From Halopseudomonas aestusnigri (lineage in GTDB: Bacteria; Pseudomonadota; Gammaproteobacteria; Pseudomonadales; Pseudomonadaceae): a stretch of 52,541 nucleotides of DNA. Below the pieces are notes generated by a model that was given only the letters and a program-made list of their open reading frames with translations, did not search any database and was not told where the DNA came from. The stretch lies in assembly GCF_002197985.1 (NCBI RefSeq), contig NZ_NBYK01000008.1:21187-73727 (forward strand), in the 5' to 3' direction. Every line of letters begins with the position of its first letter. Within the stretch, counting starts at the first letter, position 1. Below are positions 42,653 through 52,541 of this stretch, one piece after another. The translations under genes were made by a program, and so were the position numbers.

Positions 42653-44017
42653 ATGAGCAAACTCAATACCGCCGAACTGCAGGCCATGGACGCCGCCCAC
42701 TATCTGCACCCCTTCACCGACCACAAGGAGCTGGGTGAGCGCGGCACGCGCATCATCGAGCGCGCCGAGGGCGTGTATCTCTGGGACAGCGAAGGCAACA
42801 AGGTGCTCGACGGCATGGCCGGTCTGTGGTGCGTGAATATCGGCTACGGCCGCAAGGAGCTGGCGGAGGCCGCCTACCAGCAGATGCTGAAGCTGCCCTA
42901 CTACAACAGCTTCTTCCAGTGCGCCAACCCACCCGCCATCGAGCTGGCCACGGCTATCGCCGAAGTCGCACCGAAGCATATGAATCATGTGTTCTTCACC
43001 GGCTCAGGTTCCGAATCCAACGATACCGTGCTGCGCATGGTGCGCCGCTACTGGGACCTCAAGGGCAAGTCAACCAAGAAAACCATCATCAGCCGTATCA
43101 ACGGTTATCACGGCTCGACGGTAGCCGGCGCCAGTCTCGGCGGCATGTCGGTAATGCATGAACAGGGTGACCTGCCGATCCCCGGTATCGTGCACATCCC
43201 GCAGCCGTACTGGTATGGCGAGGGTGGTGACATGTCGCCGGACGAGTTCGGCATCTGGGCGGCCCAGCAGCTGGAAGCCAAGATTCTCGAACTGGGCATC
43301 GATCAGGTCGCAGCCTTCATTGCCGAGCCGATTCAGGGTGCCGGCGGCGTGATCATTCCGCCGGATACCTACTGGCCGGAAATCAAGCGCATTCTGGCCA
43401 AGTACGAGATCCTGCTGGTCATCGACGAGGTGATCTGCGGCTTTGGTCGCACCGGTCAGTGGTTTGCCAGCCAGCACTATGACCTGCAGCCCGACCTGAT
43501 GCCGATCGCCAAGGGCATGACCTCCGGCTATCTGCCAATGGGCGGGGTGATCGTCAGCGACCGCGTTGCCGAAACCATGATCGAGCACGGCGGCGAGTTC
43601 TACCACGGCTACACCTACTCCGGTCATCCGGCATCCGCAGCCGTCGGCCTGGAAAACCTGCGCATCATGCGCGACGAGAAAATTGTCGACTACGTTCGTA
43701 ATGAAGCGGCACCGTATTTGCAGGACAAGATTGCCGGCCTGGCAGCACATCGCCTGGTCGGTGAAGTTCGCGGTGTCGGCCTGCTCGGCGCCATCGAGCT
43801 GGTCAAGGACAAGGCAACCCGTGAGCGCTTCCCGGACAAGGGTACCGTTGGCACACTGTGCCGTGATCTGTGCGTCGCCAACGGTCTGGTGATGCGCGCG
43901 GTCGGCGACACCATGATCATGTCGCCGCCGCTGATCATCAGCCGCGCCGAAATCGACGAACTGGTCGACAAGGCCTGGAAGGTGCTGGATCTGGTAGCCG
44001 AGCGACTGGGAGTCTGA
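42653..44017 (+). CDS. spuC: Putrescine-pyruvate aminotransferase (SpuC-like)
   Basis: 454 residues, class III PLP aminotransferase. Lys287 in IAKGMTSGYLPMGG binds PLP; VIDEVICGFGRTGQW precedes it, and LWCVNIGYGRKEL and HGYTYSGHPASAAVGL are typical of omega-amino acid aminotransferases. It converts putrescine and pyruvate to 4-aminobutanal and alanine, the transamination route alternative to gamma-glutamylation. A GGAG box precedes the ATG. Confidence 0.95.
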   Translation: MSKLNTAELQAMDAAHYLHPFTDHKELGERGTRIIERAEGVYLWDSEGNKVLDGMAGLWCVNIGYGRKELAEAAYQQMLKLPYYNSFFQCANPPAIELATAIAEVAPKHMNHVFFTGSGSESNDTVLRMVRRYWDLKGKSTKKTIISRINGYHGSTVAGASLGGMSVMHEQGDLPIPGIVHIPQPYWYGEGGDMSPDEFGIWAAQQLEAKILELGIDQVAAFIAEPIQGAGGVIIPPDTYWPEIKRILAKYEILLVIDEVICGFGRTGQWFASQHYDLQPDLMPIAKGMTSGYLPMGGVIVSDRVAETMIEHGGEFYHGYTYSGHPASAAVGLENLRIMRDEKIVDYVRNEAAPYLQDKIAGLAAHRLVGEVRGVGLLGAIELVKDKATRERFPDKGTVGTLCRDLCVANGLVMRAVGDTMIMSPPLIISRAEIDELVDKAWKVLDLVAERLGV

Positions 44018-44076
44018 TCGCCCCGAGTCCGACCAGCGGCTATGCTGGCCTGTAGGGTGCCTTTTTCGCTCATTGA

Positions 44077-45228
<1,152 letters not shown>

Positions 45229-45243
45229 CACCAAAGAAAGTAA

Positions 45244-46437
<1,194 letters not shown>

Positions 46438-46444
46438 GACACTC

Positions 46445-46470
46445 AAGGGGCTGCCTTCCGGCAGCCCCTT
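46445..46470 (+). terminator. Hairpin between spuE and spuF
   Basis: A perfect 11-base stem AAGGGGCTGCC/GGCAGCCCCTT with loop TTCC, starting eight bases past the spuE stop. There is only a short T pair after it. It probably raises the level of binding-protein mRNA relative to the membrane components by partial termination or 3' end protection. Confidence 0.7.
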
Positions 46471-46572
46471 GTTGAATCAGCAGAACAAACACGCAAGGTG
46501 CCGCTGCGGCGGCCCGCCAATATCTTTGTGTGCAGCGGTGCTGCACAGGTGGAAAGAGATCCGGAGACGACT

Positions 46573-47709
46573 ATGGTTGGTGCAGCAGGAGCCATGAAAC
46601 AGGCAATGGCCAAGGCCGAGCCCAATGACTTTGTGAAGATTGAGCGCATCAGCAAGCGGTTCGATGAAGCGCTGGCGGTAGACGACGTCAGTCTGAGCAT
46701 CAATCGCGGCGAAATCTTCGCTCTGCTCGGCGGCTCGGGGTCGGGCAAGTCGACCTTGCTGCGCATCCTCGCCGGATTCGAGCGCCCAACAGAGGGCCGC
46801 GTACTGCTCGATGGTCAGGACATCACCGATCTGCCGCCCTACGAGCGCCCGATCAACATGATGTTCCAGTCCTACGCGTTGTTCCCGCATATGACGGTCG
46901 AACAGAACATCGCCTTCGGCCTCAAGCAGGACAAACTGCCAAAGGCCGAAATCAACGAGCGCGTGAAGGAAATGCTCAAGCTCGTGCACATGACCGAGTA
47001 CGCGCGGCGCAAGCCGGATCAGCTCTCCGGCGGGCAACGTCAGCGTGTGGCCCTGGCCCGCTCGCTGGCAAAGCGTCCGAAAGTCCTGCTGCTGGACGAA
47101 CCCATGGGCGCGCTGGACAAGAAGCTGCGCACCCAGATGCAACTGGAGCTGGTCGAGATCATCGAGCGCGTCGGCGTGACCTGCATCATGGTCACCCACG
47201 ACCAGGAAGAGGCCATGACCATGGCCCAGCGTATCGCCATCATGCACCAGGGCTGGATTGCCCAGGTCGGCACGCCGATGGATATCTATGAAAGCCCGGT
47301 CAGCCGTCATGTCGCCGAGTTCATCGGCAGTGTGAACATCTTTGAAGGCGAGATCAGCGCCGACATGGAAGACCACGCGATCATCCAGTGCGACTGCCTC
47401 GACAAGCCGATCTACGTCGGCCACGGCATCACCACCCGCGCCCAGGACAAAAGCATCATCTACGCCCTGCGCCCGGAGAAAGTCTGGGTCAGCACCGAGA
47501 AGCCCGAGGGCAAGTACAACAGCTCCCACGGCGTAGTCCATGACATCGCCTATCTCGGCGGCCACTCGGTCTACTACATCAAGCTCGACAGCGGCAAGAT
47601 GGTCCAGGCCTTCTTCGCCAACTCCGAGCGTCGCCTGCCTCGCCCGACCTGGGAGGACGAGGTGTACATCAGCTGGGAAGACGACAGCGGGGTCATTCTG
47701 CACTCATGA
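46573..47709 (+). CDS. spuF: Polyamine ABC transporter ATPase (SpuF/PotG-like)
   Basis: 378 residues. Walker A GGSGSGKST, Q-loop FQSYALFPHMTV, signature LSGGQRQRVALARSL, Walker B VLLLDEPMGALD, and H-loop MVTHDQEEAM, followed by a TOBE domain from about 270. Energises import through the two permeases. Frame opens at 46498; the ATG at 46573 with GGAG seven bases upstream fits best. Overlaps the next gene by four bases. Confidence 0.95.
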   Translation: MVGAAGAMKQAMAKAEPNDFVKIERISKRFDEALAVDDVSLSINRGEIFALLGGSGSGKSTLLRILAGFERPTEGRVLLDGQDITDLPPYERPINMMFQSYALFPHMTVEQNIAFGLKQDKLPKAEINERVKEMLKLVHMTEYARRKPDQLSGGQRQRVALARSLAKRPKVLLLDEPMGALDKKLRTQMQLELVEIIERVGVTCIMVTHDQEEAMTMAQRIAIMHQGWIAQVGTPMDIYESPVSRHVAEFIGSVNIFEGEISADMEDHAIIQCDCLDKPIYVGHGITTRAQDKSIIYALRPEKVWVSTEKPEGKYNSSHGVVHDIAYLGGHSVYYIKLDSGKMVQAFFANSERRLPRPTWEDEVYISWEDDSGVILHS

Positions 47710-48605
47710 AAATGCCACGCCTGACACCGCCGGGGCGCTTCTGGGTCATCAGCGTCCCCTATCTCTGGCTGTTCCTGTTCTTCCTGCTGCCCTTCGCCAT
47801 CGTGCTGAAGATCAGCTTTTCGGAAGCCGCGATCGCCATTCCGCCCTATCAGCCGATTTTCCAGTACGTCGAGCAGAAGCTCAACGTCATGCTCAACCTC
47901 GGCAACTACATCTTCCTCAGCCAGGACGGTCTCTACCTGTCTGCCTATCTGGGTTCGCTGAAAATTGCCTTTTTCTCGACCCTGATCTGCCTGCTGGTCG
48001 GCTACCCGATGGCCTATGCCATCGCCCGGGCGCCGCGCGAGAAGCAACTGGTCTACCTGCTGCTGGTGATGATGCCGACCTGGACCGCGATCCTGATCCG
48101 CGTCTACGCCTGGATGGGTATCCTCAGCAACAACGGCCTGCTCAACAGCACCCTGATGAGTCTGGGTCTGATCAGCGAGCCGATGCAGATCCTCAACACC
48201 AACACCGCAGTCTATATCGGCGTGGTCTATGCCTACCTGCCGTTCATGGTGCTGCCGCTGTACGCCAACCTGGTCAAGCACGATCACAGCCTGCTCGAAG
48301 CGGCCATGGATCTGGGCGCCGGTCGCATCAAGGCGTTCTGGAGCATTACCGTGCCGCTGTCGAAAACCGGCATCATCGCCGGCTCCATGCTGGTGTTCAT
48401 TCCGGTGGTCGGCGAGTTCGTCATCCCCGAACTGCTGGGCGGCCCGGAAACCCTGATGATCGGCAAGGTGCTCTGGCAGGAATTCTTCAACAACCGTGAC
48501 TGGCCGGTTGCCTCGGCGCTCGCCATTGTCATGCTGGTTATCCTGATCGTCCCGCTGGTGCTGTTCCACTACAACCAGGCCAAGGAAATGGAGAAAAAAG
48601 CATGA
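47706..48605 (+). CDS. spuG: Polyamine ABC transporter permease (SpuG/PotH-like)
   Basis: 299 residues with six membrane helices. The binding-protein-dependent transport loop EAAMDLGAGRIKAFWSITVPL contacts the ATPase. ATGA overlaps at both ends couple it to spuF and spuH. First of a heterodimeric permease pair. Confidence 0.95.
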   Translation: MKMPRLTPPGRFWVISVPYLWLFLFFLLPFAIVLKISFSEAAIAIPPYQPIFQYVEQKLNVMLNLGNYIFLSQDGLYLSAYLGSLKIAFFSTLICLLVGYPMAYAIARAPREKQLVYLLLVMMPTWTAILIRVYAWMGILSNNGLLNSTLMSLGLISEPMQILNTNTAVYIGVVYAYLPFMVLPLYANLVKHDHSLLEAAMDLGAGRIKAFWSITVPLSKTGIIAGSMLVFIPVVGEFVIPELLGGPETLMIGKVLWQEFFNNRDWPVASALAIVMLVILIVPLVLFHYNQAKEMEKKA

Positions 48606-49468
48606 GCAAGCGCCCCAACTTCTCCACCGTCATGCTCTGGCTGGGCCTGGTGTTCATCTACCTGCCGATGATCATTCTGGTGATCTACTCGTTCAACGCC
48701 TCCCGGCTGGTTACCGTCTGGGGCGGCTGGTCGGTGCACTGGTATGTCGGTCTGCTGGACAACACCCAGCTGATGAATGCGGTCAAACGCAGCCTGCAGA
48801 TTGCCTTCTTCACCGCCACAGCGGCGGTGGCGCTCGGCACCCTGGCGGCCTTCGTCATGACCCGCATCAAGCGCTTCAAGGGCCGCACCCTGTTTTCAGG
48901 GCTGGTCACTGCACCGCTGGTCATGCCCGAGGTGATTACCGGTCTATCGCTGCTGCTGCTGTTCGTCGCCATGGCGCAGATGATCGGCTGGCCGGCAGAG
49001 CGCGGCATGGTGACCATCTGGATCGCCCACGTGACCTTCTGTACCGCCTACGTGGCGGTGGTAGTCAGCGGTCGCCTGAGCGAGCTTGACCAGTCGATCG
49101 AGGAGGCCGCGATGGACCTCGGCGCGCGCCCGTGGAAGACCTTCCTGCTGATCACCGTGCCGATGATCGCGCCATCGATCGCCGCTGGCTGGCTGCTGTC
49201 CTTTACCCTGTCGCTTGATGACCTGGTATTGGCCAGTTTCGTATCCGGCCCGGGCTCCACCACCCTGCCGATGGAAGTGTTCTCCGCCGTGCGTCTGGGC
49301 GTGAAGCCGGAAATCAATGCGGTCGCCAGTCTGATCCTGCTCGCCGTGTCGATCTTCACGTTGATCGGCTGGCTGATTGCGCGCAGCGCCGACAAGCGCC
49401 GTTCGCAGCCGCCGGAGGACGAGGACGTCATCACCTGGCAAGCGGTTATCGACAGCCGTCGTAACTGA
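48602..49468 (+). CDS. spuH: Polyamine ABC transporter permease (SpuH/PotI-like)
   Basis: 288 residues, about six helices. The loop EEAAMDLGARPWKTFLLITVP binds the ATPase. VTAPLVMPEVITGLSLLLLF and SFTLSLDDLVLASFVSGPG are typical of PotC/PotI. Last gene of the spu run; a hairpin follows. Confidence 0.95.
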   Translation: MSKRPNFSTVMLWLGLVFIYLPMIILVIYSFNASRLVTVWGGWSVHWYVGLLDNTQLMNAVKRSLQIAFFTATAAVALGTLAAFVMTRIKRFKGRTLFSGLVTAPLVMPEVITGLSLLLLFVAMAQMIGWPAERGMVTIWIAHVTFCTAYVAVVVSGRLSELDQSIEEAAMDLGARPWKTFLLITVPMIAPSIAAGWLLSFTLSLDDLVLASFVSGPGSTTLPMEVFSAVRLGVKPEINAVASLILLAVSIFTLIGWLIARSADKRRSQPPEDEDVITWQAVIDSRRN

Positions 49469-49484
49469 TCAAATCGCGGCAAGC

Positions 49485-49507
49485 ACGGGGCAGTCAGACT
49501 GCCCCGT
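49485..49507 (+). terminator. Terminator after spuH
   Basis: ACGGGGCAG and CTGCCCCGT form a nine-base stem with a five-base loop 16 bases past the spuH stop, followed by TT. Confidence 0.6.
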
Positions 49508-49536
49508 TTGCCGTTAACAGGTCCCCCTCCCCACTC

Positions 49537-49565
49537 TGCACAAACCCGGCGCTGGTCGCTAGAAT
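49537..49565 (+). promoter_or_regulatory. Promoter placing the TetR start codon at +1
   Basis: TGCACA (49537-49542), 17 bases, TAGAAT (49560-49565). The -10 ends six bases before the TetR ATG and there is no Shine-Dalgarno sequence between, so a leaderless mRNA is predicted. Confidence 0.45.
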
Positions 49566-49571
49566 GCCAAC

Positions 49572-50177
49572 ATGAAGACACCGACTGAAACCGGGAAAGC
49601 AGCCCGACCGCGCATCAGGGACAAACGCCAGGCCATTCTGGACGCGGCCCTGAAGGTATTTGCCGCCGGTGGCGTAAACGGTGTGCCAATACCTGCCCTG
49701 GCCGAACAGGCACAGGTGGGTACCGGCACCATCTATCGCTATTTCAGCAGCAAGGAGGCACTGGTCAACGAACTGTTTCGCAGCCAGCGACAGTTCAAAC
49801 GCGACCTGCTGTTCGACGGTCTCGATCGCAGCCTGCCAGCCCGGGCGCAATTCGACATTGTCTGGCAGCGCATGATCGACTACAGCCGTCAGCATCCAGA
49901 CACCTATCGTTTTCTCGAGATGCAGGATCACCGGCCCTATCTGGACGAACAGAGCCGGCAACTCGAACAGCAGTTCTTTACCCCGCTGGTCAGACAATAT
50001 CGGCAGTATCAGGAGCAAGGCATCTACCGTCGCGACCTGCGGGCCGAAGTACTCATGGCCATGGTCTGGGGCAGCTTTGCCAATCTGGTCAAGTGCGAAC
50101 GCGAAGGCCTGCTGGTCTTGCAGCCGGAAGACCTGAAGGCTGCCTGCGAAACCTGCTGGTCAATGCTGACCGGCTGA
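49572..50177 (+). CDS. TetR/AcrR family transcriptional regulator
   Basis: 201 residues. Helix-turn-helix about 18-65 (AILDAALKVFAAGG, IPALAEQAQVGTGTIYRYFSSKEAL), then a helical effector domain. It lies between the spuH terminator and a class V aminotransferase. No ribosome binding site precedes the ATG. The target is unknown; the aminotransferase gene 183 bases downstream, its own promoter or the spu genes are possible. Confidence 0.92.
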   Translation: MKTPTETGKAARPRIRDKRQAILDAALKVFAAGGVNGVPIPALAEQAQVGTGTIYRYFSSKEALVNELFRSQRQFKRDLLFDGLDRSLPARAQFDIVWQRMIDYSRQHPDTYRFLEMQDHRPYLDEQSRQLEQQFFTPLVRQYRQYQEQGIYRRDLRAEVLMAMVWGSFANLVKCEREGLLVLQPEDLKAACETCWSMLTG

Positions 50178-50360
50178 GCCCCTGCCAATCCGGTCTGGGC
50201 GCACAACCTGGGCGAAACGGATACGCGCCCGGGCCACTGTTCCCGGAGTTAACAAAACGCCGCTTTTCCGAACTGCGTCCGGCCCGGAATCGGGGTAGGA
50301 TTGTCAGCACATCAACGCAGGCAACGCCGGCGTTTCCTGTCAACCGTCTGGAGAAACCCC

Positions 50361-51485
50361 GTGTCCAAACTGGTTCCCGCCATCGATCCCGAAGGCTTGC
50401 TGGAATACTCGGTCGTCTTTACCGATCGCTCGCTCAATCACATGTCGCAAACCTTCCAGCAGGTCATGCGTGACATTTCCACTACGCTCAAGAGCGTGTA
50501 CAACGCCCACGCAGTGGCAGTGGTTCCCGGTGGTGGCACCTATGGTATGGAAGCCGTTGCGCGCCAGTTTGCCCAGGACAAGACGTGTCTGGTCATTCGT
50601 AACGGCTGGTTCAGCTATCGCTGGAGTCAGATTTTCGAGATGGCGCGCATCCCGGCCAGCGAGACCGTACTCAAGGCGGTCAAATCCGATACCGGCAACC
50701 AGCCAGCGTTTTCCCCGGCGCCGATTGATCAGGTTGTCGCCGAGATTCGCGCCAGCAAGCCGGATGTGGTGTTCGCCCCGCACGTCGAAACCGCCGCGGG
50801 TATCATTCTGCCCGATGACTACCTGCGCGCGGTTGCCGATGCCGTACACGACGTCGGCGGCCTGTTCGTCCTCGATTGCATCGCCTCCGGCACCGTCTGG
50901 GTCGACATGCAGGCCTGCGGGATCGACGTGCTGATCAGCGCGCCGCAAAAGGGCTGGAGCGCCTCCCCGTGCAGCGCACTGATCATGTTCAGCGAACGCG
51001 CCGAGCAGGTTCTGGAACAGACCACCAGTACCAGCTTTGCCGCCGATCTGAAGAAGTGGCGGCAGATCATGCAGGCTTACGAGAACGGCGGCCACGCCTA
51101 CCACGCCACCCTGCCGACCGATGCCCTCAAGGCCTTTCGCGACACCATGCTCGAAACCCGCGACTACGGCTTCGACAAGGTCAAGCAGGAACAACTGGCG
51201 CTAGGCACCGCCGTGCGCGAGCTGATGCAGGAGCTGGGCTACAAGAGTGTTGCGGCTGACGGCTTCGGCGCCCCCGGGGTCGTCGTCAGCTACACCGACA
51301 ACGATGGTATCCAGAGCGGTAAGGCCTTCGCCCCGCTCGGCCTGCAGACCGCAGCCGGCGTCCCGCTGATGTGCGACGAACCGGAAGGCTTCAAGACCTT
51401 CCGCCTCGGCCTGTTCGGCCTGGACAAGCTGCACAACCCCGAACGCACGGTTGCCACGCTGCGGGAGGCCTTTGCTGCGCTGTAG
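50361..51485 (+). CDS. Class V PLP aminotransferase (alanine-glyoxylate aminotransferase family)
   Basis: 374 residues from GTG (TCTGGAGA upstream). PLP-binding Lys197 in ISAPQKGWSASPCSALI, VLDCIASGTVWVDMQACGIDVLI before it, and VVPGGGTYGMEAVARQF near residue 58, which is the cofactor phosphate loop. FRLGLFGLDKL near the end fits the family. The N-terminal part EYSVVFTDRSLNHMSQTFQQVM is a substrate-entry segment. Substrate cannot be read; alanine-glyoxylate, serine-glyoxylate or an amino-donor step in polyamine-derived metabolism are all possible. Confidence 0.88.
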   Translation: MSKLVPAIDPEGLLEYSVVFTDRSLNHMSQTFQQVMRDISTTLKSVYNAHAVAVVPGGGTYGMEAVARQFAQDKTCLVIRNGWFSYRWSQIFEMARIPASETVLKAVKSDTGNQPAFSPAPIDQVVAEIRASKPDVVFAPHVETAAGIILPDDYLRAVADAVHDVGGLFVLDCIASGTVWVDMQACGIDVLISAPQKGWSASPCSALIMFSERAEQVLEQTTSTSFAADLKKWRQIMQAYENGGHAYHATLPTDALKAFRDTMLETRDYGFDKVKQEQLALGTAVRELMQELGYKSVAADGFGAPGVVVSYTDNDGIQSGKAFAPLGLQTAAGVPLMCDEPEGFKTFRLGLFGLDKLHNPERTVATLREAFAAL

Positions 51486-51530
51486 GCGCGGTAAAAGCAG
51501 CGACAAGCCTCAAGCTGCAAGCTACAAGCA

Positions 51531-51560
51531 AACCCGGTCTCGATGCCGGGTTTTGTTTTT
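51531..51560 (+). terminator. Terminator of the class V aminotransferase gene
   Basis: AACCCGG-loop-CCGGGTT stem followed by TTGTTTTT, 45 bases past the stop. Confidence 0.8.
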
Positions 51561-51634
51561 GCGCTGGAAAATGGCGGCTGCGCTGCATGCGGCCCTGCTG
51601 TTACACCCGTCCACTATCTGCCCCCATGCAACCG

Positions 51635-51670
51635 TAAAAAAACCCGCACGGCTGAACACCGCGCGGGTTT
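51635..51670 (-). terminator. Terminator of the minus-strand membrane protein gene
   Basis: On the minus strand AAACCCGC pairs with GCGGGTTT across a partly paired loop, followed by a run of T. It lies beyond the right heptad array. Confidence 0.8.
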
Positions 51671-51742
51671 GCTTGTAGCTTGCAGCTTGTGGCTTGCCGC
51701 TTGCAGCTTGTGGCTTGCCGCTGGCTAGCCCACCTAGCTCCG

Positions 51743-52456
51743 CTAGCCCTTTTGCTGCGCCATGATCTCTTCCATACTCAGACCGGTCAGGCCATGGATG
51801 GTGCGCCAGAGGTAAAACAGAATGGCCATCATCATGATCATCGACGGGATGGCGATCATCGGATAGCTGACCAGCGTCATCTGCCCCAGCTCTTCATTGA
51901 AGGCTTCGGTACCAGCCGGGCTGACGACGATCCATTTGGCGACGATGTAGTTCATCGCCGAAGAAAAAAAGAAGGTGCCGGCCAGAAAATAGGTCGCACG
52001 CAACAGGCGCAGATTGAAGATGTCGGCCAGACCGCGTTCCTGCAGGCGCTCCTGCACCAGCGCGACGTTGATCACCTTCTCGTTGTACAGCAGGGTACGA
52101 ATCAACGGGTAACGCGTGCGGGTAGAAATCAGCACGGCCAGGCCGATGACACCCGGTACCGCGGCTTCCTTGATCGCCAGCCAGCGGGTATCAAGCTGCA
52201 GCACGCCGATGCCACCGGTCAGCAGCACGCTGATCACGCCCAGCAAGGCAATGAAGTTGAACTTGCGATACTGCACCAGTTCGAACAACCCCCAGCCCAC
52301 CGGAAAAGCCAGCGCCAGCAGCAGCGCATTGGTAGCGCCGAGGTTGTCGTCGCCACTGAGCTTCATGAGAATGATCGAGGGCAGGAGGATGCTGACCAGC
52401 AGGTCGATCAGCGGGCGCGGCTTGTGCTGCGCAGGGGCGGTTTTCGCGTCAGACAT
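51743..52456 (-). CDS. VC0807-like integral membrane protein
   Basis: 237 residues with about six hydrophobic helices and a C-terminal cytoplasmic tail (LSMEEIMAQQKG). Segments LPSIILMKLSGDDNLG, PVGWGLFELVQYRKFNFIALLG and RTRYPLIRTLLYNEKVI resemble the VC0807 family of membrane proteins of unknown function. No catalytic motif. The start ATG at 52456 lacks a strong ribosome binding site (AGAGAC far upstream). Confidence 0.75.
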   Translation of the reverse strand: MSDAKTAPAQHKPRPLIDLLVSILLPSIILMKLSGDDNLGATNALLLALAFPVGWGLFELVQYRKFNFIALLGVISVLLTGGIGVLQLDTRWLAIKEAAVPGVIGLAVLISTRTRYPLIRTLLYNEKVINVALVQERLQERGLADIFNLRLLRATYFLAGTFFFSSAMNYIVAKWIVVSPAGTEAFNEELGQMTLVSYPMIAIPSMIMMMAILFYLWRTIHGLTGLSMEEIMAQQKG

Positions 52457-52541
52457 GGCGGAACAGAAAGTCTCTGGCGGAATGAAGATGGGCCATCATA
52501 CACCGGCTGGGCGGCTCGCATAACACCACGAGCCAGCCAGC
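52457..52541. other. Window edge upstream of the membrane protein
   Basis: Minus-strand leader and likely promoter region of the VC0807-like gene. I see no other feature. Confidence 0.4.

Larger units (their letters stand above)
51503..51719. repeat. Heptad tandem repeats forming a near-perfect inverted repeat
   Basis: Left arm 51503-51536 and right arm 51664-51697 are inverted copies over 34 bases with two mismatches. Both consist of 7-base units (GCTTGTA, GCTTGCA, GCTTGTG, GCTTGCC); on the right seven whole units run from 51671 to 51719. The pair brackets two facing terminators. The same unit family is found at 21502-21659. Confidence 0.9.

Noticed and set aside
46477-47703. 408-codon minus-strand frame opposite spuF
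   Set aside because: Mirror of a conserved ABC ATPase; the composition is a typical reverse-frame artefact.

Overview
The window is a contiguous, high-GC (by eye, not computed) stretch of a Pseudomonas-type gammaproteobacterial chromosome. The algZ-algR-hemC-hemD-hemX-hemY block, rsd/algQ followed by algP, the convergent ppk/ppx pair, trxA-rho, and a complete spuABCDEFGH-like polyamine cluster are all hallmarks of Pseudomonadaceae. Several blocks that I remember as far apart in P. aeruginosa are joined here (secB next to dsbB, argH region next to aguBA/spu), so this is probably a rearranged relative such as the Halopseudomonas / P. pertucinogena lineage; that placement is inference. I see no phage, insertion sequence, CRISPR array, rRNA or tRNA. 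About 48 protein genes fill the window.

Layout. 130-5161 (minus): gpmI, an EnvC-type factor, a CtpA-type protease and a polysaccharide-deacetylase-like protein (cell wall and glycolysis). 5321-7183 (plus): rhodanese, glutaredoxin, SecB, DsbB (thiol chemistry and export). 7309-11208: Rsd/AlgQ, an AlgP-like basic protein, a TIGR02444 protein (minus), a YheS-type ABC-F ATPase, a YaiI protein. 11213-14761: a chemoreceptor, a DUF6436 thioredoxin-like protein, a diguanylate cyclase. 14809-19539: hemB, ppk, ppx. 19691-24105: trxA, rho, ubiD and a ferredoxin reductase. 24178-30851: a periplasmic solute-binding-like protein, then the minus-strand run hemY, hemX, hemD, hemC, algR, algZ. 30946-33743: argH and a three-domain PPC lipoprotein.

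33885-49468 is a polyamine island. On the minus strand lie aguA and aguB (agmatine to putrescine), mtfA, a TetR regulator, a gamma-glutamylpolyamine oxidase and a gamma-glutamylpolyamine synthetase. On the plus strand lie the gamma-glutamyl-GABA hydrolase, a second synthetase, the putrescine-pyruvate aminotransferase and the polyamine ABC importer (two binding proteins, ATPase, two permeases). Uptake, agmatine conversion, the gamma-glutamylation route and the transamination route are thus physically together. The gamma-glutamylaminobutyraldehyde dehydrogenase step is missing from the window. The two halves diverge from a 277-base AT-richer control region with several dyads, and aguBA has a very good promoter with a dyad between -35 and -10. 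49572-52456 ends with a TetR regulator that looks leaderless, a class V aminotransferase and a membrane protein.

I did not find a clearly undescribed multi-gene system. The most interesting non-coding features are a 7-base tandem-repeat family arranged as large inverted repeats at 21.5 kb and 51.6 kb, the candidate operators of the polyamine island, and two candidate leaderless genes.
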